Below are positions 24,306 through 32,226 of a DNA stretch of 64,000 bases, piece by piece; positions within the stretch are counted from its first letter, which is position 1, and each line of letters begins with the position of its first letter. Made by a program: the position numbers and the translations under genes. The stretch comes from Gallionella sp. (GTDB lineage: Bacteria; Pseudomonadota; Gammaproteobacteria; Burkholderiales; Gallionellaceae): positions 1 to 64,000 of the forward strand of contig JAHFRA010000010.1 of the NCBI GenBank assembly GCA_023259035.1, read 5' to 3'. Below the pieces are notes generated by a model. It ran no database searches, was not told the origin of the DNA, and saw only the letters and a list, made by a program, of their open reading frames with translations.

Positions 24306-25823
24306 ATGAAAACGAAGCGAAGCGGGGTTTCAGAGCAGGCTCATGCCCGCTTCAGCGGGCGTTACGCCGGAACTAAAATATTCTCGGCGCTTATCGCGCT
24401 TTGGGTAGGGCTTTGCCTGATAAATGCCCCCGCTTACGCCGAAGAGGCTTCGCCCGCGTTTTCGTCTGCGGCTGTCGCAACAACGGCCATAGCAGCTCCG
24501 GCGGTAGCATCCGCCGCCCCCGCAGCAGCGCCTGTGCCCAACAAGGGCGACACCGCATGGATGCTGGTCGCAACCATCCTCGTCATCCTGATGTCGCTGC
24601 CCGGCCTGGCGTTGTTCTACGGCGGTCTGGTGCGCGTCAAGAACATGCTGTCGGTGCTGGCGCAAGTGTTCGCGATCTTCTGCCTGATCTCCATCCTGTG
24701 GGTGGTGTATGGCTACAGCTTGGCATTCACCGCGGGCGGCAGCATGAATGATTTCATCGGCGGATTCTCCAAGGCGTTTCTCGCCGGGGTAAATACCGAT
24801 GCGGTGGTGGAAACATTCAGCAAGGGCGTGGTGATTCCCGAGATGCTGTTCATGGTGTTCCAGCTCACTTTCGCGGCGATCACCGTGGCGCTGACCGTGG
24901 GCGGCTTTGCCGAGCGCATCAAGTTCTCTGCGCTGCTAGTGTTCGCCGCACTGTGGTTCACCTTCTCCTACCTGCCGATAGCGCACATGGTGTGGTTCTG
25001 GGGCGGCCCTTCGGCTTACGCCGACCCGGCCGGATTCATCTTCGGCAAGGGGGCGCTGGACTTCGCGGGCGGCACGGTAGTGCATGTCAATGCGGCGATG
25101 GCCGCTTTGATGGGCGCCATCGTGCTGGGCAAGCGTATCGGCTACGGCAAGGAAGCAATGGCGCCGCACAGCCTGACCATGACGATGATCGGCGCATCGC
25201 TGCTGTGGGTGGGTTGGTTCGGTTTCAACGCCGGTTCCAACCTCGAAGCCACCGGCACGGCAGTGCTGGCAATGGTAAATACCGTGGTCGCGGCGGCGGC
25301 TGCGGCCTTCTCATGGATGCTTGCGGAGTGGCTGCTGAAGGGCAAGCCGAGTATGTTGGGTTTGGCTTCCGGTGCTGTCGCCGGTATGGTTGTCGTCACC
25401 CCGGCGTGCGGTTTCATCGGCCCGATGGGTGCAATCGTGTTGGGCTTGTTGGCTGGCGTGCTGTGTTTCTGGGGCGTTACCGGCCTGAAGAAATTGCTCG
25501 GCATCGATGATTCGCTGGACGTGTTCGGCGTACACGGTGTGGGCGGTATTCTGGGTGCATTGAGTACTGGCGTACTGGCATCACCGAGCCTCGGCGGCAC
25601 CGGCGTGTATGACTACGCTACCGGCAAAGTGGCGGAGTACTCCATCATCGGCCAGGTGACCAGTCAAGTATGGGGCGTGGGTGTGACGATCTTGTGGTCG
25701 GGTGTCGTCAGCTTCGTGCTGTTCAAGCTGATCGACAGGATGATGGGTCTGCGTGTCGCGGAAGAAGCGGAACGCGAAGGCCTGGATACCACGACACACG
25801 GCGAGCGCGCTTACAGCCTGTAA
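24306..25823 (+). CDS. amtB: Ammonium transporter AmtB
   Basis: 505-aa inner-membrane ammonium channel with about eleven helices after a cleavable N-terminal segment. Family motifs: DTAWMLVATILVILMSLPGLALFYGGLVR, FAERIKFSALLVF, DFAGGTVVHVNAAMAAL (pore His) and FGVHGVGGILGALSTG (second pore His). The first ~30 residues (KTKRSGVSEQAHARFSGRYA) are unusual and encoded by a small palindrome (24345-24360), perhaps an in-frame repeat before the true signal sequence. An Ala/Pro-rich linker precedes the core. Confidence 0.95.
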   Translation: MKTKRSGVSEQAHARFSGRYAGTKIFSALIALWVGLCLINAPAYAEEASPAFSSAAVATTAIAAPAVASAAPAAAPVPNKGDTAWMLVATILVILMSLPGLALFYGGLVRVKNMLSVLAQVFAIFCLISILWVVYGYSLAFTAGGSMNDFIGGFSKAFLAGVNTDAVVETFSKGVVIPEMLFMVFQLTFAAITVALTVGGFAERIKFSALLVFAALWFTFSYLPIAHMVWFWGGPSAYADPAGFIFGKGALDFAGGTVVHVNAAMAALMGAIVLGKRIGYGKEAMAPHSLTMTMIGASLLWVGWFGFNAGSNLEATGTAVLAMVNTVVAAAAAAFSWMLAEWLLKGKPSMLGLASGAVAGMVVVTPACGFIGPMGAIVLGLLAGVLCFWGVTGLKKLLGIDDSLDVFGVHGVGGILGALSTGVLASPSLGGTGVYDYATGKVAEYSIIGQVTSQVWGVGVTILWSGVVSFVLFKLIDRMMGLRVAEEAEREGLDTTTHGERAYSL

Positions 25824-25892
25824 AATGTACAATTGGTTGCAGGCCAAAAGGGTATCGCAAGATGCCCTTTCTCGTTCCGAATCGATGCGGAT

Positions 25893-26747
25893 TTATCTGA
25901 AAACTATCGTCTTGTTGCCGCATACCAGCACGCGATCCTCCACGTGGTAGCGCAAACCGCGTGCTAGCACTGTTTTCTCGATATCTCTGCCGTAGCGCAC
26001 CATATCTTCCACGGTATCACCGTGATCGATGCGCATGGTGTCTTGCTCGATGATCGGCCCCGCATCCAGTTCGGCGGAAGCATAATGGCAAGTCGCACCG
26101 ATCAGCTTTACGCCGCGCTGATAGGCCTGATGGTAGGGCTTGGCCCCTGCAAAAGAAGGCAAGAAACTGTGATGAATGTTGATGATGCGTCCCGCATAAC
26201 GCGCGCATAAATCCGCCGGCAAAATCTGCATGAAACGCGCCAGCACCATCACATCGCCGCGCGATTGTTCGAACAATCGGGTGATTTCCGCAAAGGCAGC
26301 GGTTTTGTCTTGCATGGGCACGCAGTGAAACGGGATGCCGTGCCATTCGACAAAACCGCGCAGATCTTCGTGGTTGGAAATCACGCAAGGAATACCCACC
26401 TGCAATTCGCCGCTGCGCCAGCGATGCAATAAATCGTTGAGGCAATGATCCTGCTTGCTCACCAGAATCACGACGCGCTTCTTCTTTGCCGAATCGCTGA
26501 TGCGCCAGTCCATGTCGAACTTGCTTGCCAGCTCGGAAAATCGTGTGATGAACTCGTCCAGTTCGAACGGCAGCGAGTTGGCGAGCATCTCCTGGCGCAT
26601 GAAAAAACGCTGCGTCTCCAGATCAGTATGGTAACTCGCCTCAACGATCCAGCCGTTGTGCCGCGCGATGAAGCCGCTCACGGCGGCGATAATGCCGGAG
26701 CGATCCGGGCAGGAGATGATCAGGGTGTAGCGGCGTGTAGCGGTCAT
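25893..26747 (-). CDS. purU: Formyltetrahydrofolate deformylase
   Basis: Hydrolyses 10-formyl-THF to formate, balancing one-carbon pools. 284 aa from MTATRRYTLIISCPDRSGI (ACT domain, residues ~5-85), then a formyltransferase-like domain with INIHHSFLPSFAGAKPYHQA and the catalytic DAGPIIEQD. A longer frame upstream (to 26795) adds 16 atypical residues and is rejected. Convergent with amtB. Confidence 0.94.
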   Translation of the reverse strand: MTATRRYTLIISCPDRSGIIAAVSGFIARHNGWIVEASYHTDLETQRFFMRQEMLANSLPFELDEFITRFSELASKFDMDWRISDSAKKKRVVILVSKQDHCLNDLLHRWRSGELQVGIPCVISNHEDLRGFVEWHGIPFHCVPMQDKTAAFAEITRLFEQSRGDVMVLARFMQILPADLCARYAGRIINIHHSFLPSFAGAKPYHQAYQRGVKLIGATCHYASAELDAGPIIEQDTMRIDHGDTVEDMVRYGRDIEKTVLARGLRYHVEDRVLVCGNKTIVFR

Positions 26748-26941
26748 GCCGGAATCAACAAAATGGGTTGCGCGGATTTTAGCGGATAACGTCAAGCGGG
26801 GATATGCCGTAGCGGAAGAACCGGCTCCGCTCTGCCATTACCGTTTATTCAAAATTTCCCAATTAACAGCGCAATACCGCAAGGGTAATTTGTAAAAGGG
26901 CAATTCGTGAATTGCCCCCGCGCCGACACAACAATCCTGCT

Positions 26942-27352
26942 TTATTTTTTTATCGGCAAACTACCGTTACTGCGCCAACCGTTCATATCCCCATCCAAAT
27001 GCAGCAATTTGTTAAAACCAGCAGGTTGCAAGGTTTTCGCGGCGATACCTACACGCCCGCCACTCGCGCAATACAGCACTATATCCTTGTCCTTATATGA
27101 ACCAATCTCGGCAAGACGGGAACCTAGCTGATCATGAGGGATATTGATTGCTCCTGGTACGTGGCCTTCTGCATATTCTTGCGGGCTGCGCACATCCAAT
27201 ATAAGGCCTGCGCGGTCAGCCTTGATGCGTTGCATCAGTTCAGCCTGCGAAATATCTGTCACTTGGGCCATGCAGACAGCGCTCCCCGCCAATAAAAATA
27301 GGGTTAGGCTCAATCTGGAAAACAAGCTGTTAAGACCGTGTTTCTCTTTCAT
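26942..27352 (-). CDS. Periplasmic rhodanese-domain protein
   Basis: 136 aa with a signal peptide (SRLSLTLFLLAGSAVCMA). One rhodanese domain: LILDVRSPQEYAEGHVPGAI, active-site loop LYCASGGRV with the persulfide Cys, and LDGDMNGW. A single-domain secreted rhodanese could carry sulfane sulfur in the periplasm. GAGGAGG lies 9 nt before the ATG at 27352. It is the last gene on the leftward side of the sulfur island. Confidence 0.88.
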   Translation of the reverse strand: MKEKHGLNSLFSRLSLTLFLLAGSAVCMAQVTDISQAELMQRIKADRAGLILDVRSPQEYAEGHVPGAINIPHDQLGSRLAEIGSYKDKDIVLYCASGGRVGIAAKTLQPAGFNKLLHLDGDMNGWRSNGSLPIKK

Positions 27353-27511
27353 TAAAACCACCTCCTCAACGAACAATTTATACATAGCGATAAACAACCC
27401 CGCTTATTACAACTCCATTTAAATCCCTCAGCATTCAATTTACTGCTGCCTGCGGTGCAGTTTACTCCACCAATACGCGACCACTGGGACAATAGGCAGG
27501 AGCATCCTACT

Positions 27512-28306
27512 CTATTTCTTCACTCCTATATGCTTCAGCGATGCCACTATCTCCTGACCCTCCGGGCTTAGGGCAAAAGCAACAAAGGCCTTGGTATCAT
27601 TGTTTGCATCTGCCTTTGTGACAACGTTATAGTCCTGATAGAAGTCGTATTTTGAAGGGAAAGTTTTCTCGTCAGGCAGGTACCCGTTTACCGTCAGAAC
27701 CTTGACATTAGAGCTTTCATAGCCGTAAACCTGAAGCCCCATAGCACCTTCATTGTCCTCAACCAGCTTGTTGGTTCCTGCCACGGGATTTCCCGGCTTC
27801 TCGGGTGTCAGCCTTTTTATATCCTTGCCGAATGGGGCGGACCTTTTGGCAAAAATTGTGGTTGTGCAGGGCTGCAGGAGGACATTCTGTATTTCCAGAT
27901 CGCTACCACCGACTTCTTTCCAGTTCTTTATCTTGCCCGAAAGAATATCTTTGAGTTGCTGTAGTTTCAGGTCGTTCACCGGGTTTTTCTGGTTAACCAC
28001 TACAACCGTGGGCGCCTTGGCTATAACTGTGTTAACGGTTCCATCCGGAAGATATGCAAGCACCACTTCATGGGTGCTTACACCGATATTGACATCCCCC
28101 TGGCTGGCCTTGTAAATGCCGGAGGCGCAAGATGCTGTGTCGATCTTCACCTCTTTCCCGGTCTTCTTTGTAAACGCTTCCCCCAACTTTTGAGCTAAAG
28201 GCGCAGTGCATGGATCACCGGCAATGGTGACAACCTCTACAGCCATCGCGCTCCGTACACCTATCATTGAGAAAAGCAATGTTGCAACATATGCAAGTTT
28301 CTTCAT
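27512..28306 (-). CDS. PstS-like periplasmic substrate-binding protein
   Basis: 264 aa with a signal peptide (KLAYVATLLFSMIGVRSAMA). The PBP-like fold resembles phosphate-binding proteins: VVTIAGDPCTAPLAQKLGEAF, DVNIGVSTHEVVLAYL, NPVNDLKLQQLKDILSGKIKNWKEVGG (typical of the PstS-like group) and VAFALSPEGQEIVASL. Three cysteines (DPC, ASC, QPC) are unusual for a phosphate binder. There is no ABC permease or ATPase nearby, so it may be a sensor or carrier. AGGATGG precedes the chosen ATG. Confidence 0.75.
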   Translation of the reverse strand: MKKLAYVATLLFSMIGVRSAMAVEVVTIAGDPCTAPLAQKLGEAFTKKTGKEVKIDTASCASGIYKASQGDVNIGVSTHEVVLAYLPDGTVNTVIAKAPTVVVVNQKNPVNDLKLQQLKDILSGKIKNWKEVGGSDLEIQNVLLQPCTTTIFAKRSAPFGKDIKRLTPEKPGNPVAGTNKLVEDNEGAMGLQVYGYESSNVKVLTVNGYLPDEKTFPSKYDFYQDYNVVTKADANNDTKAFVAFALSPEGQEIVASLKHIGVKK

Positions 28307-28435
28307 AACCATCCTATTCAAAAAATTCACATGCGTGTCTGATATTTAAATTGTTGCTTGGTTCCCAGCCAGTGTTTTTTTGATTTTCAGGATAGGCAAC
28401 GAGCAGTTCATGCAGCTTATGTTCAGTTAGCCGCT

Positions 28436-28792
28436 TTATTTACCGGCAAAATCTTTCTCAAACTCGTTGAGAGCGGCAATCAGCAGCGAAGCAGATGCTC
28501 CCAATACCGGGCCTCCTCCAAGCATTATGGCCACACCGGAACATTCGAGTATCTCCTGACGTGTGCAACCGGCTTCCAGAGCCTTGTAGGTGTGAACCGC
28601 GATGCAATCTTCACAGCCGGTGTGTACCGATATGCCGATGGCCACCAGTTCCTTTTCACGGACAGTCAGCACTCCTTTGGTCAGCGATGCACCGACAAAC
28701 CCCATCAGAGCTTTAGTCGTTTCAGGGTTTTCATTCATCAGGGCGCCTACGCCATTTTGGAAATTAGTGAGACGTTCGCGAGGGTTAAACAT
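28436..28792 (-). CDS. AhpD-like carboxymuconolactone decarboxylase family protein
   Basis: 118 aa, all-helical. MNENPETTKALMGFVGASLT then KELVAIGISVHTGCEDCIAVHTYKAL, with the redox CxxC plus His of AhpD-type alkylhydroperoxidases, and AGCTRQEILECSGVAIMLGGGP. Likely a thiol-dependent peroxidase or disulfide relay protein rather than a ring decarboxylase. It lies in the leftward operon of thiol and sulfur-carrier genes. Confidence 0.82.
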   Translation of the reverse strand: MFNPRERLTNFQNGVGALMNENPETTKALMGFVGASLTKGVLTVREKELVAIGISVHTGCEDCIAVHTYKALEAGCTRQEILECSGVAIMLGGGPVLGASASLLIAALNEFEKDFAGK

Positions 28793-28829
28793 GGTCAGAT
28801 TCTCCTTAATTAAAATGTTGCTGTTGTGG

Positions 28830-29999
28830 TTATTTATATTCGTTGCGTAGTATGTCCGCCGCCACGCGCATTACGTGCATCTTCTGCGCCGCGATTTCCG
28901 GTGTGTTCATCGGCCTGTCCGAGAATGTGCCGAACCCGCAATCGGAATTGAGGTATATCTGCTCCGGTCGCCGGTATTTGAGAAGCTCCCGCACTTTATT
29001 CACGACGAACTCCACCGTTTCCACCTCCGCCGTGCGGGGATCGACCACGCCGAGGCCGATCTCTTTGTCCTCCGGCAGTTCTGCCAGCACATCCATGCTT
29101 CCTGCGCGGTCGGTGGCATATTCCAGAACGAGCTGATCCACGTTCATCCTGCTGAAGAATGGAACCAGCGGACCGTAGGCTCCGCGTAACAGAACGCTTT
29201 CTTTGCGGCTCCAGTTGCCACGGCAGACGTGCAACGCGGTTTTGATTTTCCCGGAGAAACCTTCGACGACGCGGTTGATCAGGTCGACGGCAAAATCCAG
29301 CTCTTCTTGCGGGCTGCTTTTTTCCGAAAGGGCCGCGCACATGAAGGTGTGGGTTTCGTTCGGCCCGGCGAAGGCCACTTCGGTCAGCACCGGTTCGTCA
29401 AACTGCACGAACTGGCAACCGTTGTCGCACAGGGCCGCCAGCTCCTCGCGCAGGATGCTGACCACGGCGTTCCCCATCGATTCCTTGTCGGGATAAAACT
29501 TGCTGGAGAGCGACTTTACCCACATCGAGCGCGTCATCAGGTAGGGGCCGGGCAGCGTCATTTTTATAGGTTTGGTCGTCTGCTTCCGCAGATAGAGGTA
29601 GTCGTTCAGCGCCAGCGGATTCCGTCTTTTCAGGTTGCCAATCGCCACCGGGTTCTTGAGTGCGAAAGCCGGTACGTCCAGCGCGCTCAACAACCGCTCG
29701 AACGCAGCCTTGTCTTCGACAAAGTCCAGCATTTCCGCCAGGCTCATCAGGCGCGCGCCTTCGAGGTGTTCAGCGATGAAGGAGAAGAAACTGTCGCGGC
29801 GCTGCTCCCCGTCGCTGACGATCTCCACGCCGGCATCCTCCTGCAGGCGGAGTGCTTCCAGCACCGCCTTGTCGGCGATGGCGTCGAATTCTTCTCTGGT
29901 TATAGCGCCCTTCTGCTTTTTATGGAGGGCTTTCAGCATGTCACCGGATCGTGGCAGACTGCCAACGACCGTGACGGGAAACAGCGGCAATGCATTCAT
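28830..29999 (-). CDS. Core MetE-like zinc-dependent methyltransferase
   Basis: 389 aa, corresponding only to the C-terminal barrel of cobalamin-independent methionine synthase (full-length MetE is ~750 aa). FPVTVVGSLPRS opening, IVSDGEQRRDSF, VQFDEPVLTEV; zinc ligands are visible as His and Cys of ALHVCRGNW, a downstream Glu (LVLEYA) and Cys of LNSDCGFGTFSDR. Core MetE proteins without the N-terminal domain do not use methyl-tetrahydrofolate polyglutamate in the same way and may take methyl from corrinoid proteins or other thiols. Its operon context suggests methyl transfer to or from a thiol. Confidence 0.85.
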   Translation of the reverse strand: MNALPLFPVTVVGSLPRSGDMLKALHKKQKGAITREEFDAIADKAVLEALRLQEDAGVEIVSDGEQRRDSFFSFIAEHLEGARLMSLAEMLDFVEDKAAFERLLSALDVPAFALKNPVAIGNLKRRNPLALNDYLYLRKQTTKPIKMTLPGPYLMTRSMWVKSLSSKFYPDKESMGNAVVSILREELAALCDNGCQFVQFDEPVLTEVAFAGPNETHTFMCAALSEKSSPQEELDFAVDLINRVVEGFSGKIKTALHVCRGNWSRKESVLLRGAYGPLVPFFSRMNVDQLVLEYATDRAGSMDVLAELPEDKEIGLGVVDPRTAEVETVEFVVNKVRELLKYRRPEQIYLNSDCGFGTFSDRPMNTPEIAAQKMHVMRVAADILRNEYK

Positions 30000-30021
30000 T
30001 ATAAAAACTCCTGATTTCTTT

Positions 30022-30771
30022 TCAGTTATAGACGGCCTTCATCCCGATGGAAATATCCGCCTTATGCGCCAGCGTATTGAGGACCGGCGAGGCAGCAAGT
30101 GTTTCCTGCCACAGCTGCTCCAGTATTTCCGGCTCGGCATCGGACTTGACGTATGCTTCGCCGGTGATCGCCTTGAACCCGCTGTGCCCTTCGGTTTCTG
30201 CACCCAGGAAGACAAAGATATTGTCTATCTTCCCGTTGAGGGAAATTTCCACCTGCTCGATCTCGACGTTCCGCCGCGAGGCGCGTATCTGCAATCCCAT
30301 CGCAAGGCAGCTTCCCAGCGCGCCGAGTAGGTATTCCACCGCGCTGGGCGCGTCGTCCTTCACGTCGAAGCTGGCGGGCTGGCCTGCCGCCCACGAGTGG
30401 TTCCGGCAAAACACCTTGGCCTGCATGCCGCCGTTCCAGTACACGCGCGTCCGCCAGACGTATTCGCGAGCCTTCTGGTAATCATCATCCGGTTTTTTTC
30501 CGCCGCTGCCGCGCTGGACAAAATACTTGCCGTGATTTTCTGCGGGACGCCAGCCGAGGTAGGGATTTTTGGTCATCCGGCACCAGGATGGCAGATCTTC
30601 TTTAACGCTTATTTCCGTGCTGCGTATTTCGAGGATTTCCCCCTCCGGCACGGCGGTCATCGCCTTGTTGATAATGAGGAGCAATCCCGACCCGCAGTCG
30701 AGGTTGCCCCCTTCGCAGACGTGAATTCGGCCTTCGTCGCCCGGCGGAACGCTAAAGTACTCCTCAGCCAT
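30022..30771 (-). CDS. TusA-like/OsmC fusion protein
   Basis: 249 aa. Residues ~15-85 form a TusA/SirA-like domain in which the usual CPxP is replaced by a Cys-Gly motif (NLDCGSGLLLIINKAM) and which ends with DLPSWCRMTKN. Residues ~105-249 are an OsmC/Ohr-type domain (YWNGGMQAKVFCRNHSW, SAVEYLLGALGSCLAMGLQIRA with one Cys of the peroxidatic pair, TLAHKADISI). A sulfur-carrier domain fused to a thiol peroxidase-like domain suggests handling of persulfides or organic thiols. The WCRMTKN segment is shared with the TusA-like protein at 31237. Confidence 0.8.
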   Translation of the reverse strand: MAEEYFSVPPGDEGRIHVCEGGNLDCGSGLLLIINKAMTAVPEGEILEIRSTEISVKEDLPSWCRMTKNPYLGWRPAENHGKYFVQRGSGGKKPDDDYQKAREYVWRTRVYWNGGMQAKVFCRNHSWAAGQPASFDVKDDAPSAVEYLLGALGSCLAMGLQIRASRRNVEIEQVEISLNGKIDNIFVFLGAETEGHSGFKAITGEAYVKSDAEPEILEQLWQETLAASPVLNTLAHKADISIGMKAVYN

Positions 30772-30790
30772 GGTCGCTACGCTGCCCGGC

Positions 30791-31150
30791 CTAGTACGTG
30801 ATGCAGGAACCGCCGGTGGTCAGGAATTCGACTACCTTTGCCCCGCCCACGATGGTCGCGCCTTTGATAAGGTTGGCTTCGTCGATCTTGCGTTTTTTCA
30901 CGCACGGCGAGCAGAGGTAAATGGTGCCACCCGCTGCGACGAAATCGTCCATCAGCTTTTTAATCGGGGCGAATCCTTCTTCGTGAATGGTGTCCGCATA
31001 GCCGGGCACGGCCAGGCGCACGCCTTCCACGCTGAGCCATACCGCAGTCTCAACGCCGGATGCCACCGAGGCGTTGGCTACCACGAAACCGACCGTCGCC
31101 TTGTCGGTGTTGTCCTTGGAATGGGGGATGCTGATCATCAATTTTGACAT
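30791..31150 (-). CDS. DsrE family sulfur-carrier protein
   Basis: 119 aa with a DsrE-like fold: MSKLMISIPHSKDNTDKATV, then VETAVWLSVEGVRLAVPGYA and the Cys motif GGTIYLCSPCVKKRKI. The Cys in this position carries sulfur in DsrE/TusD-type proteins; a second Cys three residues on gives CxxC. It sits between the two TusA-like genes, and DsrE-TusA partnerships are known for trafficking of sulfane sulfur. AGGAGAACC precedes the ATG. Confidence 0.83.
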   Translation of the reverse strand: MSKLMISIPHSKDNTDKATVGFVVANASVASGVETAVWLSVEGVRLAVPGYADTIHEEGFAPIKKLMDDFVAAGGTIYLCSPCVKKRKIDEANLIKGATIVGGAKVVEFLTTGGSCITY

Positions 31151-31236
31151 GTTTTGGTTCTCCTTTAAGTTGTAAATATCGGCTGCTCATGCTGTTGTTC
31201 TCACCGCGCGCCGAACCAACGCGGTGCCATTTGCTA

Positions 31237-31485
31237 TTAAGCTTTCTTTTTAATGTAGTAAAACGCGTTGCCTTCTCCGCAAGGGCCGGCGAGCAGCTCG
31301 TTCTTTGTCATCCGGCACCAAGCGGGGATATCGTTTTGCGCTCCTGTGTCCAGCGCGTGCACCTCCAATACCTGCCCGCCCCCAACGGTTTTCATTTTTA
31401 TCATGAGGCTGATCGCCAGATCGCCGCACCCTTTATTTCCCAAGTCCAGCACGACATCCGGTTTGATATTGATCTGTTCCGCCAT
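31237..31485 (-). CDS. Variant TusA-like protein (Cys-Gly instead of CPxP)
   Basis: 82 aa with the TusA/SirA fold: VVLDLGNKGCGDLAISLMIKMK, a beta strand (QVLEVHALDTGAQNDIP), then AWCRMTKNELL and a third Cys (AGPCGEG). The persulfide-carrying Cys of TusA is followed by Pro; here it is followed by Gly-Asp. A second conserved Cys in WCRMTKN is shared with the fusion protein downstream. GGGAGGAA precedes the ATG. Probably the first full gene of the leftward operon. Confidence 0.78.
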   Translation of the reverse strand: MAEQINIKPDVVLDLGNKGCGDLAISLMIKMKTVGGGQVLEVHALDTGAQNDIPAWCRMTKNELLAGPCGEGNAFYYIKKKA

Positions 31486-31579
31486 TTATTTATTCCTCCC
31501 AAAAGACGAACCGTTTATTTACAGGGCGGTTCAGCACGCCGTAACGAAACATGAGCGCCGTCCCCATTGTTTAATGCGC

Positions 31580-31648
31580 TCACAGGAAAAACCGCTCGTC
31601 CTTGTCCAGCGCGTTTGATAAGGCGGCGAATTTTTCAAGATGAGACAT
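31580..31648 (-). CDS. 22-codon ORF at the end of the left leader
   Basis: ATG 12 nt after the left repeat arm, preceded by GGGGT, encodes a 22-residue peptide (MSHLEKFAALSNALDKDERF + FL) and then TGA. It reads like the start of a normal cytosolic protein. It could be a leader peptide, or the front of a gene broken by the event that joined the leader to the TusA-like operon. Confidence 0.3.
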   Translation of the reverse strand: MSHLEKFAALSNALDKDERFFL

Positions 31649-31658
31649 AGCTACCCCG

Positions 31659-32020
31659 GTCAAAAACAAAACAGGGCGCGGCCAGAACTTGCCAGGAAAA
31701 AACAGATATGAGAAAAGTTACGCCAAACCCCGTAATGGAATTCGCGCGTATGGAAAGCTCTTGAAACCCGGGTACGCGATTGGTTCATCGTGAACGGTTG
31801 AGCTTCGCACCTCATAGGATCTGCTGACCTGCTCGCTGGCAGCGCTTTGATACGGTACATTCCGCCGCATTCGAACCAGGTCAACCACACACTGGCCGTC
31901 AGACCCGATTCACCTTTCAACAAGAAGATAAATACGGCGTTACGGCAAGCCAACCAGAATCCAATACGACAGCGGATAAAAGATTAACAGATTTGTAACG
32001 AATTTTGTTGGGAATTTTAA
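31659..32020. repeat. Left arm of a ~360-bp inverted repeat (leader L)
   Basis: Reading leftwards this stretch is a diverged copy of 32227-32583. Highly similar blocks include GTCAAAAACAAAACAGGGCG, TGAGAAAAGTTACGCCAAAC, GCACCTCATAGGATCTGCTG and GCGTTACGGCAAGCCAACC. The middle (31735-31795) has diverged. The inner end carries a promoter-like pair and the outer end stops just before the first ORF, so it looks like a promoter plus long leader for the leftward operon. Confidence 0.8.
31962..31990 (-). promoter_or_regulatory. Promoter-like pair at inner end of the left arm
   Basis: CTGTTA (31985-31990), 17-bp spacer, GTATTG (31962-31967). The same arrangement occurs in the right arm at the same place. 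The hexamers match sigma-70 only partly. Confidence 0.4.
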
Positions 32021-32226
32021 CCGGGTGAATGTATCCCACCCAAAAGCCCACAAGCCAATGGGCGCGTGGGGTATACCGAGCAGACCTTAATGCAGTGCAG
32101 CGGAATCCGGGGGATGTTTGAGATGTTGAATCCCGGATTGTATTCGGGCTACGCTAACTTGATTATCGCCAAAAAGGCGCCGGTACCGCCTCATCCCGCT
32201 CGCATCCAGCACCTTTGGGAATTAAT
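32021..32226. other. Spacer between the two arms
   Basis: About 206 bp without a gene. Contains the string GAATCCCGGATTGTATTCGG, similar to small repeats elsewhere in the window, and no ORF worth reporting. Confidence 0.4.

Noticed and set aside
28830-29999. Full-length MetE methionine synthase
   Set aside because: Only the C-terminal barrel is present and no N-terminal half lies upstream, so it is called core MetE-like.
31660-31953. 97-aa ORF in the left arm as a real protein
   Set aside because: The corresponding frame in the right arm ends early and has different flanks; substitutions do not favour synonymous positions, so a coding role is not supported.
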